From Phreatobacter sp. (GTDB taxonomy: Bacteria; Pseudomonadota; Alphaproteobacteria; Rhizobiales; Phreatobacteraceae): DNA of 64,000 bases. Shown here one piece after another: positions 53,481 through 62,127 of this stretch. A program made the translations under genes and the position numbers. A model generated the notes under the pieces. The model saw nothing but the letters and a program-made list of their open reading frames with translations. It was not told the DNA's origin and searched no databases. The stretch is from assembly GCA_019749835.1 (NCBI GenBank), contig JAIEPJ010000020.1, positions 1 through 64,000 of the forward strand. Direction: 5' to 3'. Position 1 is the stretch's first letter. Each line of letters starts with the position of its first letter.

Positions 53481-54755
53481 TCAGGACCAGCGATCCTTGG
53501 CGCGGTAGTACAGCCCCACGAAGGGCAGGAACCACGGCTTGCCGAAGTGGAAGGGAACGGCGGACCAGTCGAGGTCGCGCCACGGATTGGCAACATCCTG
53601 CCCGACGGCTTCGCGGGCCATGAGGTCGCCCATATAGGTCGACATCTGCACACCGTGCCCCGAGAAACCCATGGCGAAATGCATGCCGCGATGGGTGCCG
53701 GAGCGCGGCAGTCGATCCTGGGTCATGTCGACGAGACCGCCCCAGCAATAGTCGATGCGGCAATCTGCAATCTGCGGGAAAACAGCCCGCAACTGCCGTT
53801 GCAGGATCTCGCCGCTCTTCAGGTCGGACCTCGGGCTGGACATGGCGAACCGTGCCCGACCACCCCAGACGAGGCGATGGTCGGGTGTGAGACGGAAGTA
53901 GTTGCCGATGTTCTGCGTGGTGGTGCAGGTGCGCCCGCCCGGCATGATGTCGCGCGCAAGGTTCTCGCCGAGGGGCTCGGTGACGATGATGAAGCTGCCG
54001 ATGGGGACGAGGCGGCGGCGGAACCAGCTGAAAGGACCGTGCTGGCTTGCGCCGGTGGCGAGGATCACCTTGTCGGCGACAACGGTGCCGCGGATCGTGC
54101 CGATACGGTACTGCCCGGCCAGTTCCTCGATCGCGGTCACGGCCGCATCCTCGAAGATGGTCGCACCGGCGCGCGCCGCCACACCTGCCAGCCCCTGGCC
54201 GAACTTGCCGACATGCAGCATGGCCGACCGGCGGTAGAGAAGCCCGCCATGATAACCGTCATTGCCGATCTCGGCTCTCAGGTCGCCACGCTCGATGATC
54301 GCAGTGTCGTCGTCGACCTCGCGGGCCAGGACGTCGCGCGCCCGGCGCATGGAATCGAAATGCGCCGGTTTCGCCGCCAGCTTGAGCTTGCCCGAGCGGA
54401 CGAAATGGCAGTCGATCGCCTCGCTGCGGACGATCTCCTCCACGAGGTCCACACCGGCATCGAAGGCGCGGTACATTTCCCGCGCCCGATCGATGCCATG
54501 CGCCGCGGCCGTCGCCGAGAAATCGTGGGCAAGCCCGTTGTTGCAGTGCCCGCCATTGCGACCCGAAGCCTCAGAGGCGACCTTTCCGGCCTCGAGCAGC
54601 GCGACCGAGACGCCGAGCCTCGCCAGGGTCCTGGCGGCGGAAAGACCGGTGAAGCCCCCGCCGATGACGACCACGTCGTAGCGACCGGAGACGGGCTCGG
54701 GCGATGAGCCGATGAAGGGCGGAGCCGTGTCGAGCCAGTAGGAGGCGGGGTTCAT
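53481..54755 (-). CDS. FAD-dependent amine oxidoreductase (PuuB/OrdL-like)
   Basis: 424 residues of the DAO family from the ATG at 54755 (MNPASYWLDTAPPF). The FAD motif is YDVVVIGGGFTGLSAARTLA with EASGRNGGHCNNG following, which is characteristic of PuuB (gamma-glutamylputrescine oxidase) and OrdL. The C-terminal part has WGGLVDMTQDRLPRSG and FAMGFSGHGVQMSTYMG, the second FAD-contacting region. It probably oxidises a secondary or primary amine to an aldehyde or imine, with ammonia or an amine released. The aldehyde dehydrogenase upstream could take the product. It sits 144 bp before the binding-protein gene. Confidence 0.87.
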   Translation of the reverse strand: MNPASYWLDTAPPFIGSSPEPVSGRYDVVVIGGGFTGLSAARTLARLGVSVALLEAGKVASEASGRNGGHCNNGLAHDFSATAAAHGIDRAREMYRAFDAGVDLVEEIVRSEAIDCHFVRSGKLKLAAKPAHFDSMRRARDVLAREVDDDTAIIERGDLRAEIGNDGYHGGLLYRRSAMLHVGKFGQGLAGVAARAGATIFEDAAVTAIEELAGQYRIGTIRGTVVADKVILATGASQHGPFSWFRRRLVPIGSFIIVTEPLGENLARDIMPGGRTCTTTQNIGNYFRLTPDHRLVWGGRARFAMSSPRSDLKSGEILQRQLRAVFPQIADCRIDYCWGGLVDMTQDRLPRSGTHRGMHFAMGFSGHGVQMSTYMGDLMAREAVGQDVANPWRDLDWSAVPFHFGKPWFLPFVGLYYRAKDRWS

Positions 54756-54798
54756 GATGACCTGGCCCGTGTCGAGAAGCGTCCGGTCATCGCGCGCC

Positions 54799-55467
54799 TC
54801 ACAGCCCGACGAGGCCGGCGAGCCCGCCGATATCGGCGATCTCGTGAGCACCATAGTAGGGCGTCAGTGGCTCATGCTGGCGGTTGACGAAGGCCCGCAT
54901 GCCGAAGCGCATGTCATGGGCCGTCATCAGGTCGTAGCGATAGGACGAGGAGACATGGAGAATGTGCTCCGGCGAGCAGCCGAGCTGGTCGAGCATGAAC
55001 TCGAAGGCCTGCATGCGCGGCTTGTAGGCCTGCGCCATCTGCGCCGTGTAGACGGCATGAAAGGGCGCGCCGAGCTTGTCGACATTGTGCTGGATCTGGT
55101 CATTCGAGGCGTTGGACAGAATGACCAGGGGAATCTTGGCGGCAACCTTGGAGAGCCCGGCGGGGACATCGGCATGCGGTCCCCAGGTCGGCACCGCGAG
55201 ATAGAATTTCTCGCCCTCCGCCTCCGACACGGGGAACCCCCAAAGCTTGCCCGTGCGCTGGATGGCATTCACCAGGACATCCCGGTAGGGCTTCCAGGGG
55301 CCGAGGATTTCGTCGAGGCGATAGGTCGAAAAATCGCGAATGAAATCGTCGATCCGATCGGCAGGAACCCGGTCGGCGAACATTTCGCGGGCCATCTCGC
55401 TCATGCGAAACCGGGTCAGCGTCCCGTAGCAGTCGAAGGTGATGAATTTGGGCCGGAAGGCGGTCAT
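54799..55467 (-). CDS. HAD-superfamily hydrolase related to 2-haloacid dehalogenase type II
   Basis: 222 residues. The nucleophile Asp12 lies in FITFDCYGTLT (motif I), LVILSNASN is motif II, YKPRMQAFEFML carries the motif III lysine, and HVSSSYRYDLMTAHDMRFG is motif IV. In L-2-haloacid dehalogenases motif IV normally reads SSNxxD; here the asparagine is serine. The usual halide-pocket segment after the cap arginine is also not conserved. It may therefore hydrolyse a phosphate ester or another substrate rather than a halo-acid. It lies between the flavoprotein and the aldehyde dehydrogenase genes. Confidence 0.8.
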   Translation of the reverse strand: MTAFRPKFITFDCYGTLTRFRMSEMAREMFADRVPADRIDDFIRDFSTYRLDEILGPWKPYRDVLVNAIQRTGKLWGFPVSEAEGEKFYLAVPTWGPHADVPAGLSKVAAKIPLVILSNASNDQIQHNVDKLGAPFHAVYTAQMAQAYKPRMQAFEFMLDQLGCSPEHILHVSSSYRYDLMTAHDMRFGMRAFVNRQHEPLTPYYGAHEIADIGGLAGLVGL

Positions 55468-55612
55468 GGCGCGTCTTGATCCCCTGCATTCCGAGCTCGT
55501 GCCGTCTCATCAAGGCTGGCATGACCCGGCTGGATTTCACGGAAGCTTTGCATGGGCCACATGGCAGATTCTGCTGTTGTACGGGCGCCGCCCGGCAGTT
55601 TTCTGCAGGTGC

Positions 55613-57088
55613 TCAGGCCGAGAAGGCCATGAGCACGGACTTGGTCCGGCGGCTGGCTTCGAAAGCCTGACGACCGAGATCCTTGCCGATTCCCGACTGC
55701 CCGAAGCCGCCGGTGGGAATGATGTGGTCGGACGAGCGCCCATAGCGGTTGACCCAGACGGTGCCGGCCTCGATGGCGCGGATCGCCCGCATGGCGCGGT
55801 CCAGATTGGCCGTATGAATGCCTGCCGCGAGGCCATAGGTCGGGTGCCCGGCGAGCGCGAAAGCCTCGGCCTCGTCGCGGAAGGTCTGGACGGTGAGGAC
55901 CGGCCCGAAAACCTCCTCGTGGAGGACGGCGGCGTCGGGAGGCAAACGATCGATCATCGTCGGCGCGAAGAAGGCACCGTCCTGTGGCTGGCGCAGACGA
56001 TGACCGCCCGCCAGCAGGTGGCCTCCGGCGGCCAAGGCCGCGCCGACCAGGGACTCGATTCGGCCACACTGGCCTTCGGAGATGATCGGCGGCAGGGTCG
56101 TGTCCGCGTCCCAGGTCGGGCCCGCGACGAGGGTCGCGAAATGGGCGGCGATCCGTTCCGTCATCTCGGCCGCCAAACGCTCCTCGACGATGAGCCGGGA
56201 TCCGGCGACGCAGACCTGCCCGGCATTGCCGGCGATCGCCCGCGCCACCGTGACGGCCGTCACTGCGGGATCAGCGACATCGGCGAAGACGACCTGCGGG
56301 CTCTTGCCGCCCAGCTCCAGGGTGACAGGCTTGGTGCCATGGAGGGCGCAATTGGCCATGATGCGCGCGCCCGTGCGCGTGGAGCCGGTAAAGCTGACCT
56401 TGCCGACGAGGGGATGCTGGCAGATGGCCTCGCCGACTGTCGCACCGCGCCCCTGGACCACGTTGAACAGGCCAGGCGGCAGGCCCGCCCCCACGGCAAG
56501 TTCGGCGAGCCGGACCACGCTGAAGGGCGTCATCTCCGAGGGCTTCAGCACGACGGCATTGCCCGCGGCGAGAGCCGGCGCCAGTTTCCATATCGCCATG
56601 ACAAGCGGGAAGTTCCACGGGGCGATGGCACCGACGACGCCGTAGGGCTCGTGGATCATCAGGCCGAGATGGTCGGATGCCGTCGCCGCGACCGCACCAC
56701 CGTCCTTGTCGCAGAGTTCGGCGAAGAAGCGGATGACGTCGACGGTGTAGGGAATGTCCCAGGCCAGAACATCGCGGATCGGGCGGGTCGAGCCGACGGC
56801 CTCCAGCCGGGCAAGGGCGGAGGCGTCCGCTGCGATGGCGTCGGCCCAAAGGTTCAGGATTCGCGCGCGGGCGCGCGGGGCCAGTTGCGGCCACCCCGAG
56901 GTGGTGAAGGCCCGCCGGGCGCTGGTCACCACCTCGTCCACCAGCGCGGCATCGCCATCCGGCAGCGTGGCGTAGATCCTGCCGTCGGACGGCCGGACGA
57001 CGGGCAGCCCGGTGCTCCCGCCGCGATGCACGGCATCGATGAAATGGCCCGGGGGCACATTCACCGCATCGGGGTCGAATCCTGGCAT
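55613..57088 (-). CDS. Aldehyde dehydrogenase (NAD(P)-dependent)
   Basis: 491 residues from the ATG at 57088, with GGAGG six bases upstream. Family motifs: APWNFPLVMAIWKLAPALAA, LKPSEMTPFSVVRLAELA, VSFTGSTRTGARIM, general-base Glu in LELGGKSPQVVFAD, catalytic Cys in AGNAGQVCVAGSRLIV, and EEVFGPVLTVQTF. It is close to betaine-, gamma-aminobutyraldehyde- and other broad ALDH9-like enzymes. It probably oxidises the aldehyde made by the neighbouring amine oxidase, or by the aminotransferase encoded divergently. First gene of the minus-strand cluster. Confidence 0.93.
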   Translation of the reverse strand: MPGFDPDAVNVPPGHFIDAVHRGGSTGLPVVRPSDGRIYATLPDGDAALVDEVVTSARRAFTTSGWPQLAPRARARILNLWADAIAADASALARLEAVGSTRPIRDVLAWDIPYTVDVIRFFAELCDKDGGAVAATASDHLGLMIHEPYGVVGAIAPWNFPLVMAIWKLAPALAAGNAVVLKPSEMTPFSVVRLAELAVGAGLPPGLFNVVQGRGATVGEAICQHPLVGKVSFTGSTRTGARIMANCALHGTKPVTLELGGKSPQVVFADVADPAVTAVTVARAIAGNAGQVCVAGSRLIVEERLAAEMTERIAAHFATLVAGPTWDADTTLPPIISEGQCGRIESLVGAALAAGGHLLAGGHRLRQPQDGAFFAPTMIDRLPPDAAVLHEEVFGPVLTVQTFRDEAEAFALAGHPTYGLAAGIHTANLDRAMRAIRAIEAGTVWVNRYGRSSDHIIPTGGFGQSGIGKDLGRQAFEASRRTKSVLMAFSA

Positions 57089-57331
57089 GGCAACCCTCCA
57101 CATGGCGACCGGCCCGAAGCCGATGCGCCCATGCTAGAAGACTTCTCCCTGCCGGATCAGACGGAGGCGGGGCGGCCGCGCCGTGGAATGCACCGTTTGC
57201 GGGCTGGCAAACGCGACAAAATTCTTCTCCGCTGCGCCTAGACTGAACGCCCCGACACCGACAGGGGCACCACCGCCCGGACCCGGATGCACGCTGCGGC
57301 CGACGGGATGTCACACGAGGGAGCGAAGCCG

Positions 57332-58192
57332 TTGAGCGTCAGCCAGCCCGCCATACAGTTCGACCTGTGCCCAATGAGCGAGAGCGATCTGGCGGCCGCC
57401 CATGCGCTGTCCCGCACCGTCGGCTGGCCGCATCGGCTGGAGGACTGGCAATTCGCGCTGACTGTCGGCGAGGGTCTCGTCGCCTATTCCGGCGACCGGA
57501 TGGTGGGCACCGCCATGTGGTGGCGCTATGAGGGCCGGCAGGCCCGCATCGGGCTGGTGATCGTCGACCCGACCATCCAGCGGGCGGGAATCGGGCGACG
57601 GATGATGAAGGCGGTCATCGACCGGCTGGACGAGCCCTGCATCATCCTGAACGCGACCGATGCGGGCGAGACGCTCTACCGGCAACTGGGCTTCAGTGGC
57701 GCCAGCACCATCATCCAGCATCAGGGCGCCGCGTTCGGCGCGCCGCTGGTCGCGTTGCGCGCGGGAGAGCGCATCCGGCCGCTCGGTCGCAACGATGCCG
57801 AGCGCCTCATCACGCTCGACGCGATGGCTCTCGGCGCGCGGCGCGAGAAGGTGATCGCCGAAATGATGAGCCAGGGTGACGCCGTCGTTCTGGACGACGG
57901 CGGCGAGACCGTCGGCTTCGCCTTCTTCCGCCGTTTCGGCCGCGGCCACGTCATCGGGCCGGTCGTCGCCCGTGACACGGCAGCGGCGCGGGCGCTCATC
58001 GCCCATTGGGTCGGCCTGAATGCGGGGATGTTCCTGAGGGTCGACGTCCCCGGCGAATCCGGTCTGTCCGACTGGCTCGACGGCCTGGGACTGGCGCGCG
58101 TCAGTCCGGTGCTGACAATGGTGCGCGGCGCGGCGCTGCCGACGCCCGGACCCTACCGGACCTTCGGACTGGTCAGTCAGGCGCTTGGCTGA
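57332..58192 (+). CDS. GNAT-family acetyltransferase with two-domain architecture
   Basis: 286 residues if TTG at 57332 is used, which has GAGGGAG eight bases upstream; ATGs at 57308 and 57287 lack such a site. The N-terminal GNAT domain has the acyl-CoA motif LVIVDPTIQRAGIGRRMMKA and LNATDAGETLYRQLGFSG. The second half (about 140-285; AFGAPLVALRAGERIRPLGR, VLDDGGETVGFAFFRRFGRG, FLRVDVPGESGLSDWLDGLG) resembles the degenerate second GNAT domain of YitH/HolE-like proteins. The substrate is unknown. It diverges from the aldehyde dehydrogenase and precedes the aminotransferase. Confidence 0.83.
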   Translation: MSVSQPAIQFDLCPMSESDLAAAHALSRTVGWPHRLEDWQFALTVGEGLVAYSGDRMVGTAMWWRYEGRQARIGLVIVDPTIQRAGIGRRMMKAVIDRLDEPCIILNATDAGETLYRQLGFSGASTIIQHQGAAFGAPLVALRAGERIRPLGRNDAERLITLDAMALGARREKVIAEMMSQGDAVVLDDGGETVGFAFFRRFGRGHVIGPVVARDTAAARALIAHWVGLNAGMFLRVDVPGESGLSDWLDGLGLARVSPVLTMVRGAALPTPGPYRTFGLVSQALG

Positions 58193-58320
58193 GCGGCGAC
58201 GGTACTTTCTGCCGCGCCATACCGAACAACGATATGCGCCGCCGGGCGCGCCCTTCGGTTCGACAGCAAATGACCGCCGACCCGCGACCATCATCGGAAC
58301 AGTTTCCGAGGAGGATGCCG

Positions 58321-59700
58321 ATGCTCGCCAATTCTCTCATCGCGCTCGACCGCGAGCACTATGTCCATCCCGTCAGTGCCTATCGGGCGCATGAGGCGAA
58401 GGGCGCCACCGTTCTCGAAAGCGCACGGGGCATGTTCCTGCGCGATTCGACCGGACACGAACTGATCGACGCCTTCGCCGGGCTCTGGTGTGTCAATATC
58501 GGCTACGGCCACGAGAGCGTCGTCGAGGCTGCGGCCGCCCAGATGCGCAAGCTCCCCTATGCGACCGGCTATTTCGGCTTCGCCTCAGAACCGGCGATCC
58601 GCCTGGCGGCCAAGCTCGCCGAAATATCGCCGCCGGGACTGTCTCGGGTGTTCTTCAGCCAGGGTGGATCTGACGCGGTCGACAGCGCCATCCGTCTGAT
58701 CACCCACTATCACAACGCCACCGGTCGCCCGTCCAAGAAGCAGTTCATCGCTCTGGAGAAGGGCTACCACGGATCCTCGTCGACCGGCGCCGGCATGACG
58801 GCCCTTGCGGTCTTCCACCGCAATTTCGACCTGCCGCGGGCCAACCAGCACCACATCCCCTCCCCTTACCCCTATCGCAATCCCGCCGGCGCCGATGACG
58901 CCTCCGTCATCGCATCGAGTGTCGCGGCGCTGAGGGCGAAGGTCGAGGAGCTGGGGGTGGACAATGTCGCCGCCTTCTTCTGCGAGCCCATCCAGGGTTC
59001 GGGCGGCGTCATCGTCCCGCCGGTCGGCTGGCTGAGGGCGATGCGCGAAACGGCGCGTGAACTCGACATCCTGTTCCTGGCTGACGAGGTGATCACCGGC
59101 TTCGGCCGCACCGGGCCGATGTTCGCCTGCGACGCGGAAGGCGTGACGCCAGATGTGATGACCATCGCCAAGGGCCTGACGGCCGGCTATGTGCCGATGG
59201 GCGCAGTGCTGCTCTCCGAAGACGTTTATGCGGGCATTGCCGACGGCGCTCCCCCCGAGACGACGATCGGCCACGGCTATACCTATTCCGGCCACCCGGT
59301 GAGCGCGGCCGTCGGACTGGAGGTCATTCGCCTCTATGAGAGCGGCATCCTCGCCAACGGCCAGATCGTCGGACGTCAGTTCGAGGCCGGATTGAGCCGG
59401 CTTGCCGCACACCCACTTGTCGGCGAGGCGCGCGCCCGCGGGATGCTTGGGGGGCTTGAACTGGTCAGCGACAAGCGGCGCAAGACCGCCTTCGCCGCCG
59501 ATGCGAAGCTTGCCGAAAAGCTGGCGGCCCACGGCTACCGCAACGGGATCATCTTCCGTGCCTTCCCGGATGGCACCATCGGTCTCGCCCCGGCCCTGTC
59601 CTGCACGCCGGAGGAAATGGACCTGCTGCTGGGGCGCCTGCGCAAGACTCTCGACGACACCCTGGCCGAGCCGGACATCCGCGCTGTGATGCGGGGATGA
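58321..59700 (+). CDS. Class-III PLP-dependent aminotransferase (omega-amino acid/putrescine:pyruvate type)
   Basis: 459 residues from the ATG at 58321, six bases after GAGGAGG; the ATG two codons earlier is too close. Features: DAFAGLWCVNIGYGHESVVE, FFSQGGSDAVDSAIRLI, YHGSSSTGAGMTAL, the cofactor-binding LFLADEVITGFGRTG, and the PLP lysine in TIAKGLTAGYVPMGAV (Lys284). It is closest in style to SpuC-like polyamine or beta-alanine:pyruvate transaminases. Such enzymes turn a primary amine into an aldehyde, and the aldehyde dehydrogenase encoded divergently could complete the step. Confidence 0.9.
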   Translation: MLANSLIALDREHYVHPVSAYRAHEAKGATVLESARGMFLRDSTGHELIDAFAGLWCVNIGYGHESVVEAAAAQMRKLPYATGYFGFASEPAIRLAAKLAEISPPGLSRVFFSQGGSDAVDSAIRLITHYHNATGRPSKKQFIALEKGYHGSSSTGAGMTALAVFHRNFDLPRANQHHIPSPYPYRNPAGADDASVIASSVAALRAKVEELGVDNVAAFFCEPIQGSGGVIVPPVGWLRAMRETARELDILFLADEVITGFGRTGPMFACDAEGVTPDVMTIAKGLTAGYVPMGAVLLSEDVYAGIADGAPPETTIGHGYTYSGHPVSAAVGLEVIRLYESGILANGQIVGRQFEAGLSRLAAHPLVGEARARGMLGGLELVSDKRRKTAFAADAKLAEKLAAHGYRNGIIFRAFPDGTIGLAPALSCTPEEMDLLLGRLRKTLDDTLAEPDIRAVMRG

Positions 59701-59748
59701 AAGGTACTCTGCTCTTGCCGCGGCCGACGACCGGGCGCAGGATGATCG

Positions 59749-59765
59749 CAGCATTTTATGCTGCA
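59749..59765. promoter_or_regulatory. Lrp-type operator upstream of the Lrp gene
   Basis: GCAGCATTTTATGCTGC is a perfect 17-bp palindrome (7-bp arms, TTT centre) 38 bases before the regulator start codon. Its inner 15 bases, CAGCATTTTATGCTG, agree with the E. coli Lrp consensus YAGHAWATTWTDCTR at 14 of 15 positions. This strongly suggests autoregulation by the Lrp-like protein encoded next. The site is also well placed to affect read-through from the aminotransferase gene into the dehydrogenase genes. Confidence 0.7.
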
Positions 59766-59803
59766 CCCAAAATCAACACCCTGCATTCGAAGGGTAGGTG
59801 ACG

Positions 59804-60298
59804 ATGTCGACATCGTCGAAGCTGGACCGGATTGATCTCAAGATACTGGCAGAGCTCCAGAAAAATGGACGTATCACCAATGTGGAACTGGCCGATGCGG
59901 TCGGCCTGTCGCCGAGTCCCTGCCTGACGCGAGTGAAGCGGCTGGAGACGTCGGGCTACATCGTGGGCTACGGCGCGCAGATTCAGCTGCGCAAGCTGGG
60001 GGACGTCCTCTTCGTCTTTACCGAAGTGACATTGTCGGACCACCGTTATGACGATTTCGCCCGCTTCGAGGGCGCCATCCGCAACATTCCGGAGATACTG
60101 GAATGCCATCTCGTCAGCGGAGGCTACGACTATCTTCTCAAATTTGTTACAAAAGGTGTCAACAACTACCAGGACATCATGGAGAATCTCCTTGAGCGCG
60201 GGGTCGGAATCGAAAAATACTTTAGTTACATCGTCATAAAATCGCCCTTCGTCAAAGCGCACTACCCCATCGACCGCCTCTTTCCGCATGCAGGATAG
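59804..60298 (+). CDS. Lrp/AsnC-family transcriptional regulator
   Basis: 164 residues from the ATG at 59804; a GTG two codons upstream is possible. The helix-turn-helix is LDRIDLKILAELQKNGRITN with VELADAVGLSPSPCLTRVKRLE. The RAM effector domain follows (FVFTEVTLSDHRYDDFARFE, VSGGYDYLLKFVTKGVNNYQ, IVIKSPFVKAHYPI). It lies between the aminotransferase and the second three-subunit dehydrogenase, so it probably senses the amino acid these genes degrade. Confidence 0.93.
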   Translation: MSTSSKLDRIDLKILAELQKNGRITNVELADAVGLSPSPCLTRVKRLETSGYIVGYGAQIQLRKLGDVLFVFTEVTLSDHRYDDFARFEGAIRNIPEILECHLVSGGYDYLLKFVTKGVNNYQDIMENLLERGVGIEKYFSYIVIKSPFVKAHYPIDRLFPHAG

Positions 60299-60451
60299 GT
60301 CCGAGACGAACCGCAGAACATGCCGCCAGCCGGTCCAATTCGGCAAAGTCATCCGCCGCATCGCCGTGCGCCGAAACCATCGCTCACCAGGTTCGTCCTA
60401 CCGTCGTCAGGTGGCGCCTTCATGAGCCGCCCATGAGAGGAACAGCCCCCC

Positions 60452-60769
60452 ATGAGCCCGTTGCAGCCGCGTTTCGTGCGACTGGCCGAGACCGACAGGC
60501 CGACCGTGCCGATTGTCGTCGACGGAGCCACAGTCGAGGCCCTGGAGGGGGACAGCCTGCTTGTCGCCGTCCTCACCCGGGCAGGGCACCTTCGGCACTC
60601 GGAATTCGGCCCGGAGGCGCGCGCCGGCTTCTGTCTCATGGCGGCCTGCCAGGATTGCTGGATGTGGACCCATGACGGCGATCGTCTGCGGGCCTGTGAC
60701 ACGCCCGTCCGGGCCGGCCTCTCCGTTCTGACCCAACCTCCGGACATGCCATGGCCGAACCGCGCGTGA
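60452..60769 (+). CDS. Small [2Fe-2S] subunit (gamma; HcnA-like) of a second dehydrogenase complex
   Basis: 105 residues with CX4CX2CX12C in FCLMAACQDCWMW and RLRACDTPV, the same spacing as the subunit encoded at 33010. The glycine that normally sits between the first two cysteines (CxxGxC) is alanine here (CLMAAC). It overlaps the alpha-subunit gene by 19 bp. In this locus the order is gamma-alpha-beta, against beta-gamma-alpha in the first. Confidence 0.88.
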   Translation: MSPLQPRFVRLAETDRPTVPIVVDGATVEALEGDSLLVAVLTRAGHLRHSEFGPEARAGFCLMAACQDCWMWTHDGDRLRACDTPVRAGLSVLTQPPDMPWPNRA

Positions 60770-62127
60770 TCATCGTAGGCGCCGGCCCGGCCGGTGTCCG
60801 GGCGGCCGAAACGCTCGTCGCCGCCGGGCTCCGTCCCACGGTCGTCGACGAGGGGCGCCGTGACGGCGGCCAGATCTACCGTCGCCAGCCGGAGGGTTTC
60901 GCCCGTTCATCCGCTGAGCTCTACGGGACCGAGGCCGCGCGCGCCGAGGCCCTTCACGCGACCTTCGACGATCTGCGACCGAAGATCGACTACCGACCGG
61001 GTCATCTCGCGTGGAACGTCGCCGATGGCCACCTGCATGTCGTTCACGACGGCAGCGCGGAAGCCTTGCCCTTCGATGCCCTGATCGTCGCCTCCGGAGC
61101 GACTGACCGGCTCATGCCGGTCAAGGGCTGGCAACATGCCGGCGTCTACAGCCTCGGCGCGGCGCAGATCGCCCTCAAGTCCCAGGGCTGCGCCATCGGT
61201 CGGCGGGTCGTCTTCCTCGGCACGGGGCCGCTGATGCAGCTCGTGGCGGCGCAGTACCGCAAGGCTGGAGCCCAAGTCGTCGCCCTCCTGGACACATCGC
61301 GCCTGTGGAACCAGATCAGGGCCCTTCCGAAACTGGTCAGCCGTCCCGACGTGCTCGCCAAGGGCGTGGGCCTTGCCGCCAGCCATCTGCTGGCCGGCAC
61401 CATGGTTCGTCGCGGCGTGACACCGGTCGAGATCTTCGGTGACGCGGATGGCGGTGTCAGCGGCGTCAGCGTGCGGCTCGCCTCCGGGCGTGACCTGCGA
61501 CTGGCCTGCGATGCCGTGGCGCTGGGTTATCACCTGCGCCCGGAAACACAGCTGGCGGATCTCGCCCGCTGCGATTTTGCATTTGATGCCGCGACCCGGC
61601 AGTTCTGGCCGGTCATTGACGAGGACGGCCGCAGTTCGGTGCCCGGGATCTATCTCGCCGGAGACGGCGTTCGCACCCAGGGGGCCGACGGGGCCGAAAT
61701 CGCCGGCAAGCTGGCGGCCCTCGCCGTGCTGACGGACCGGGGACGCTCGGCACCCACCGAGCAGATTTCGCGGCTGCGGCAGCAGCGCCGCGCCATGGAG
61801 CGATTCCGCGCGGGCATCGCCGAAGCCTTCCCGTGGCCGCATCATCTGGCGGCGGGCCTCGCAGACGACACCGTCGTCTGTCGCTGCGAAGGAATCACCG
61901 CCGGCGAACTGCGCAGCGTCGTTCACGACAAGGGGGCTGACGAGATGAACCGCGCCAAGGCGTTGAGCCGGGTCGGCATGGGCCGCTGCCAGGGACGCTA
62001 TTGCGGCCATGCGGCGGCCGAGGTCGTCGCCGCCGCCACGCAGCTCTCCCCGGCGGTCGTCGGGCGGCTGCGCGGACAGGCGCCGGTCAAGCCGCTCGCC
62101 ATCCGCACCCGGAGGGCGGCGCCATGA
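60751..62127 (+). CDS. FAD/NAD-type oxidoreductase, alpha subunit (HcnB/OoxA-like), second copy
   Basis: 458 residues. VIIVGAGPAGVRAAETLVAA and GRRDGGQIYRRQPEGF match the first copy at 33312 in arrangement. A second dinucleotide-binding segment (RRVVFLGTGPLMQLVAAQ) and the C-terminal iron-sulfur domain VVCRCEGITAGELRSVV with GMGRCQGRYCGHA (CxC and CX4C) follow. Clearly a paralogue of the first alpha subunit but diverged, so the two complexes are unlikely to be recent duplicates. Overlaps the beta-subunit gene by 4 bp. Confidence 0.9.
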   Translation: MAEPRVIIVGAGPAGVRAAETLVAAGLRPTVVDEGRRDGGQIYRRQPEGFARSSAELYGTEAARAEALHATFDDLRPKIDYRPGHLAWNVADGHLHVVHDGSAEALPFDALIVASGATDRLMPVKGWQHAGVYSLGAAQIALKSQGCAIGRRVVFLGTGPLMQLVAAQYRKAGAQVVALLDTSRLWNQIRALPKLVSRPDVLAKGVGLAASHLLAGTMVRRGVTPVEIFGDADGGVSGVSVRLASGRDLRLACDAVALGYHLRPETQLADLARCDFAFDAATRQFWPVIDEDGRSSVPGIYLAGDGVRTQGADGAEIAGKLAALAVLTDRGRSAPTEQISRLRQQRRAMERFRAGIAEAFPWPHHLAAGLADDTVVCRCEGITAGELRSVVHDKGADEMNRAKALSRVGMGRCQGRYCGHAAAEVVAAATQLSPAVVGRLRGQAPVKPLAIRTRRAAP

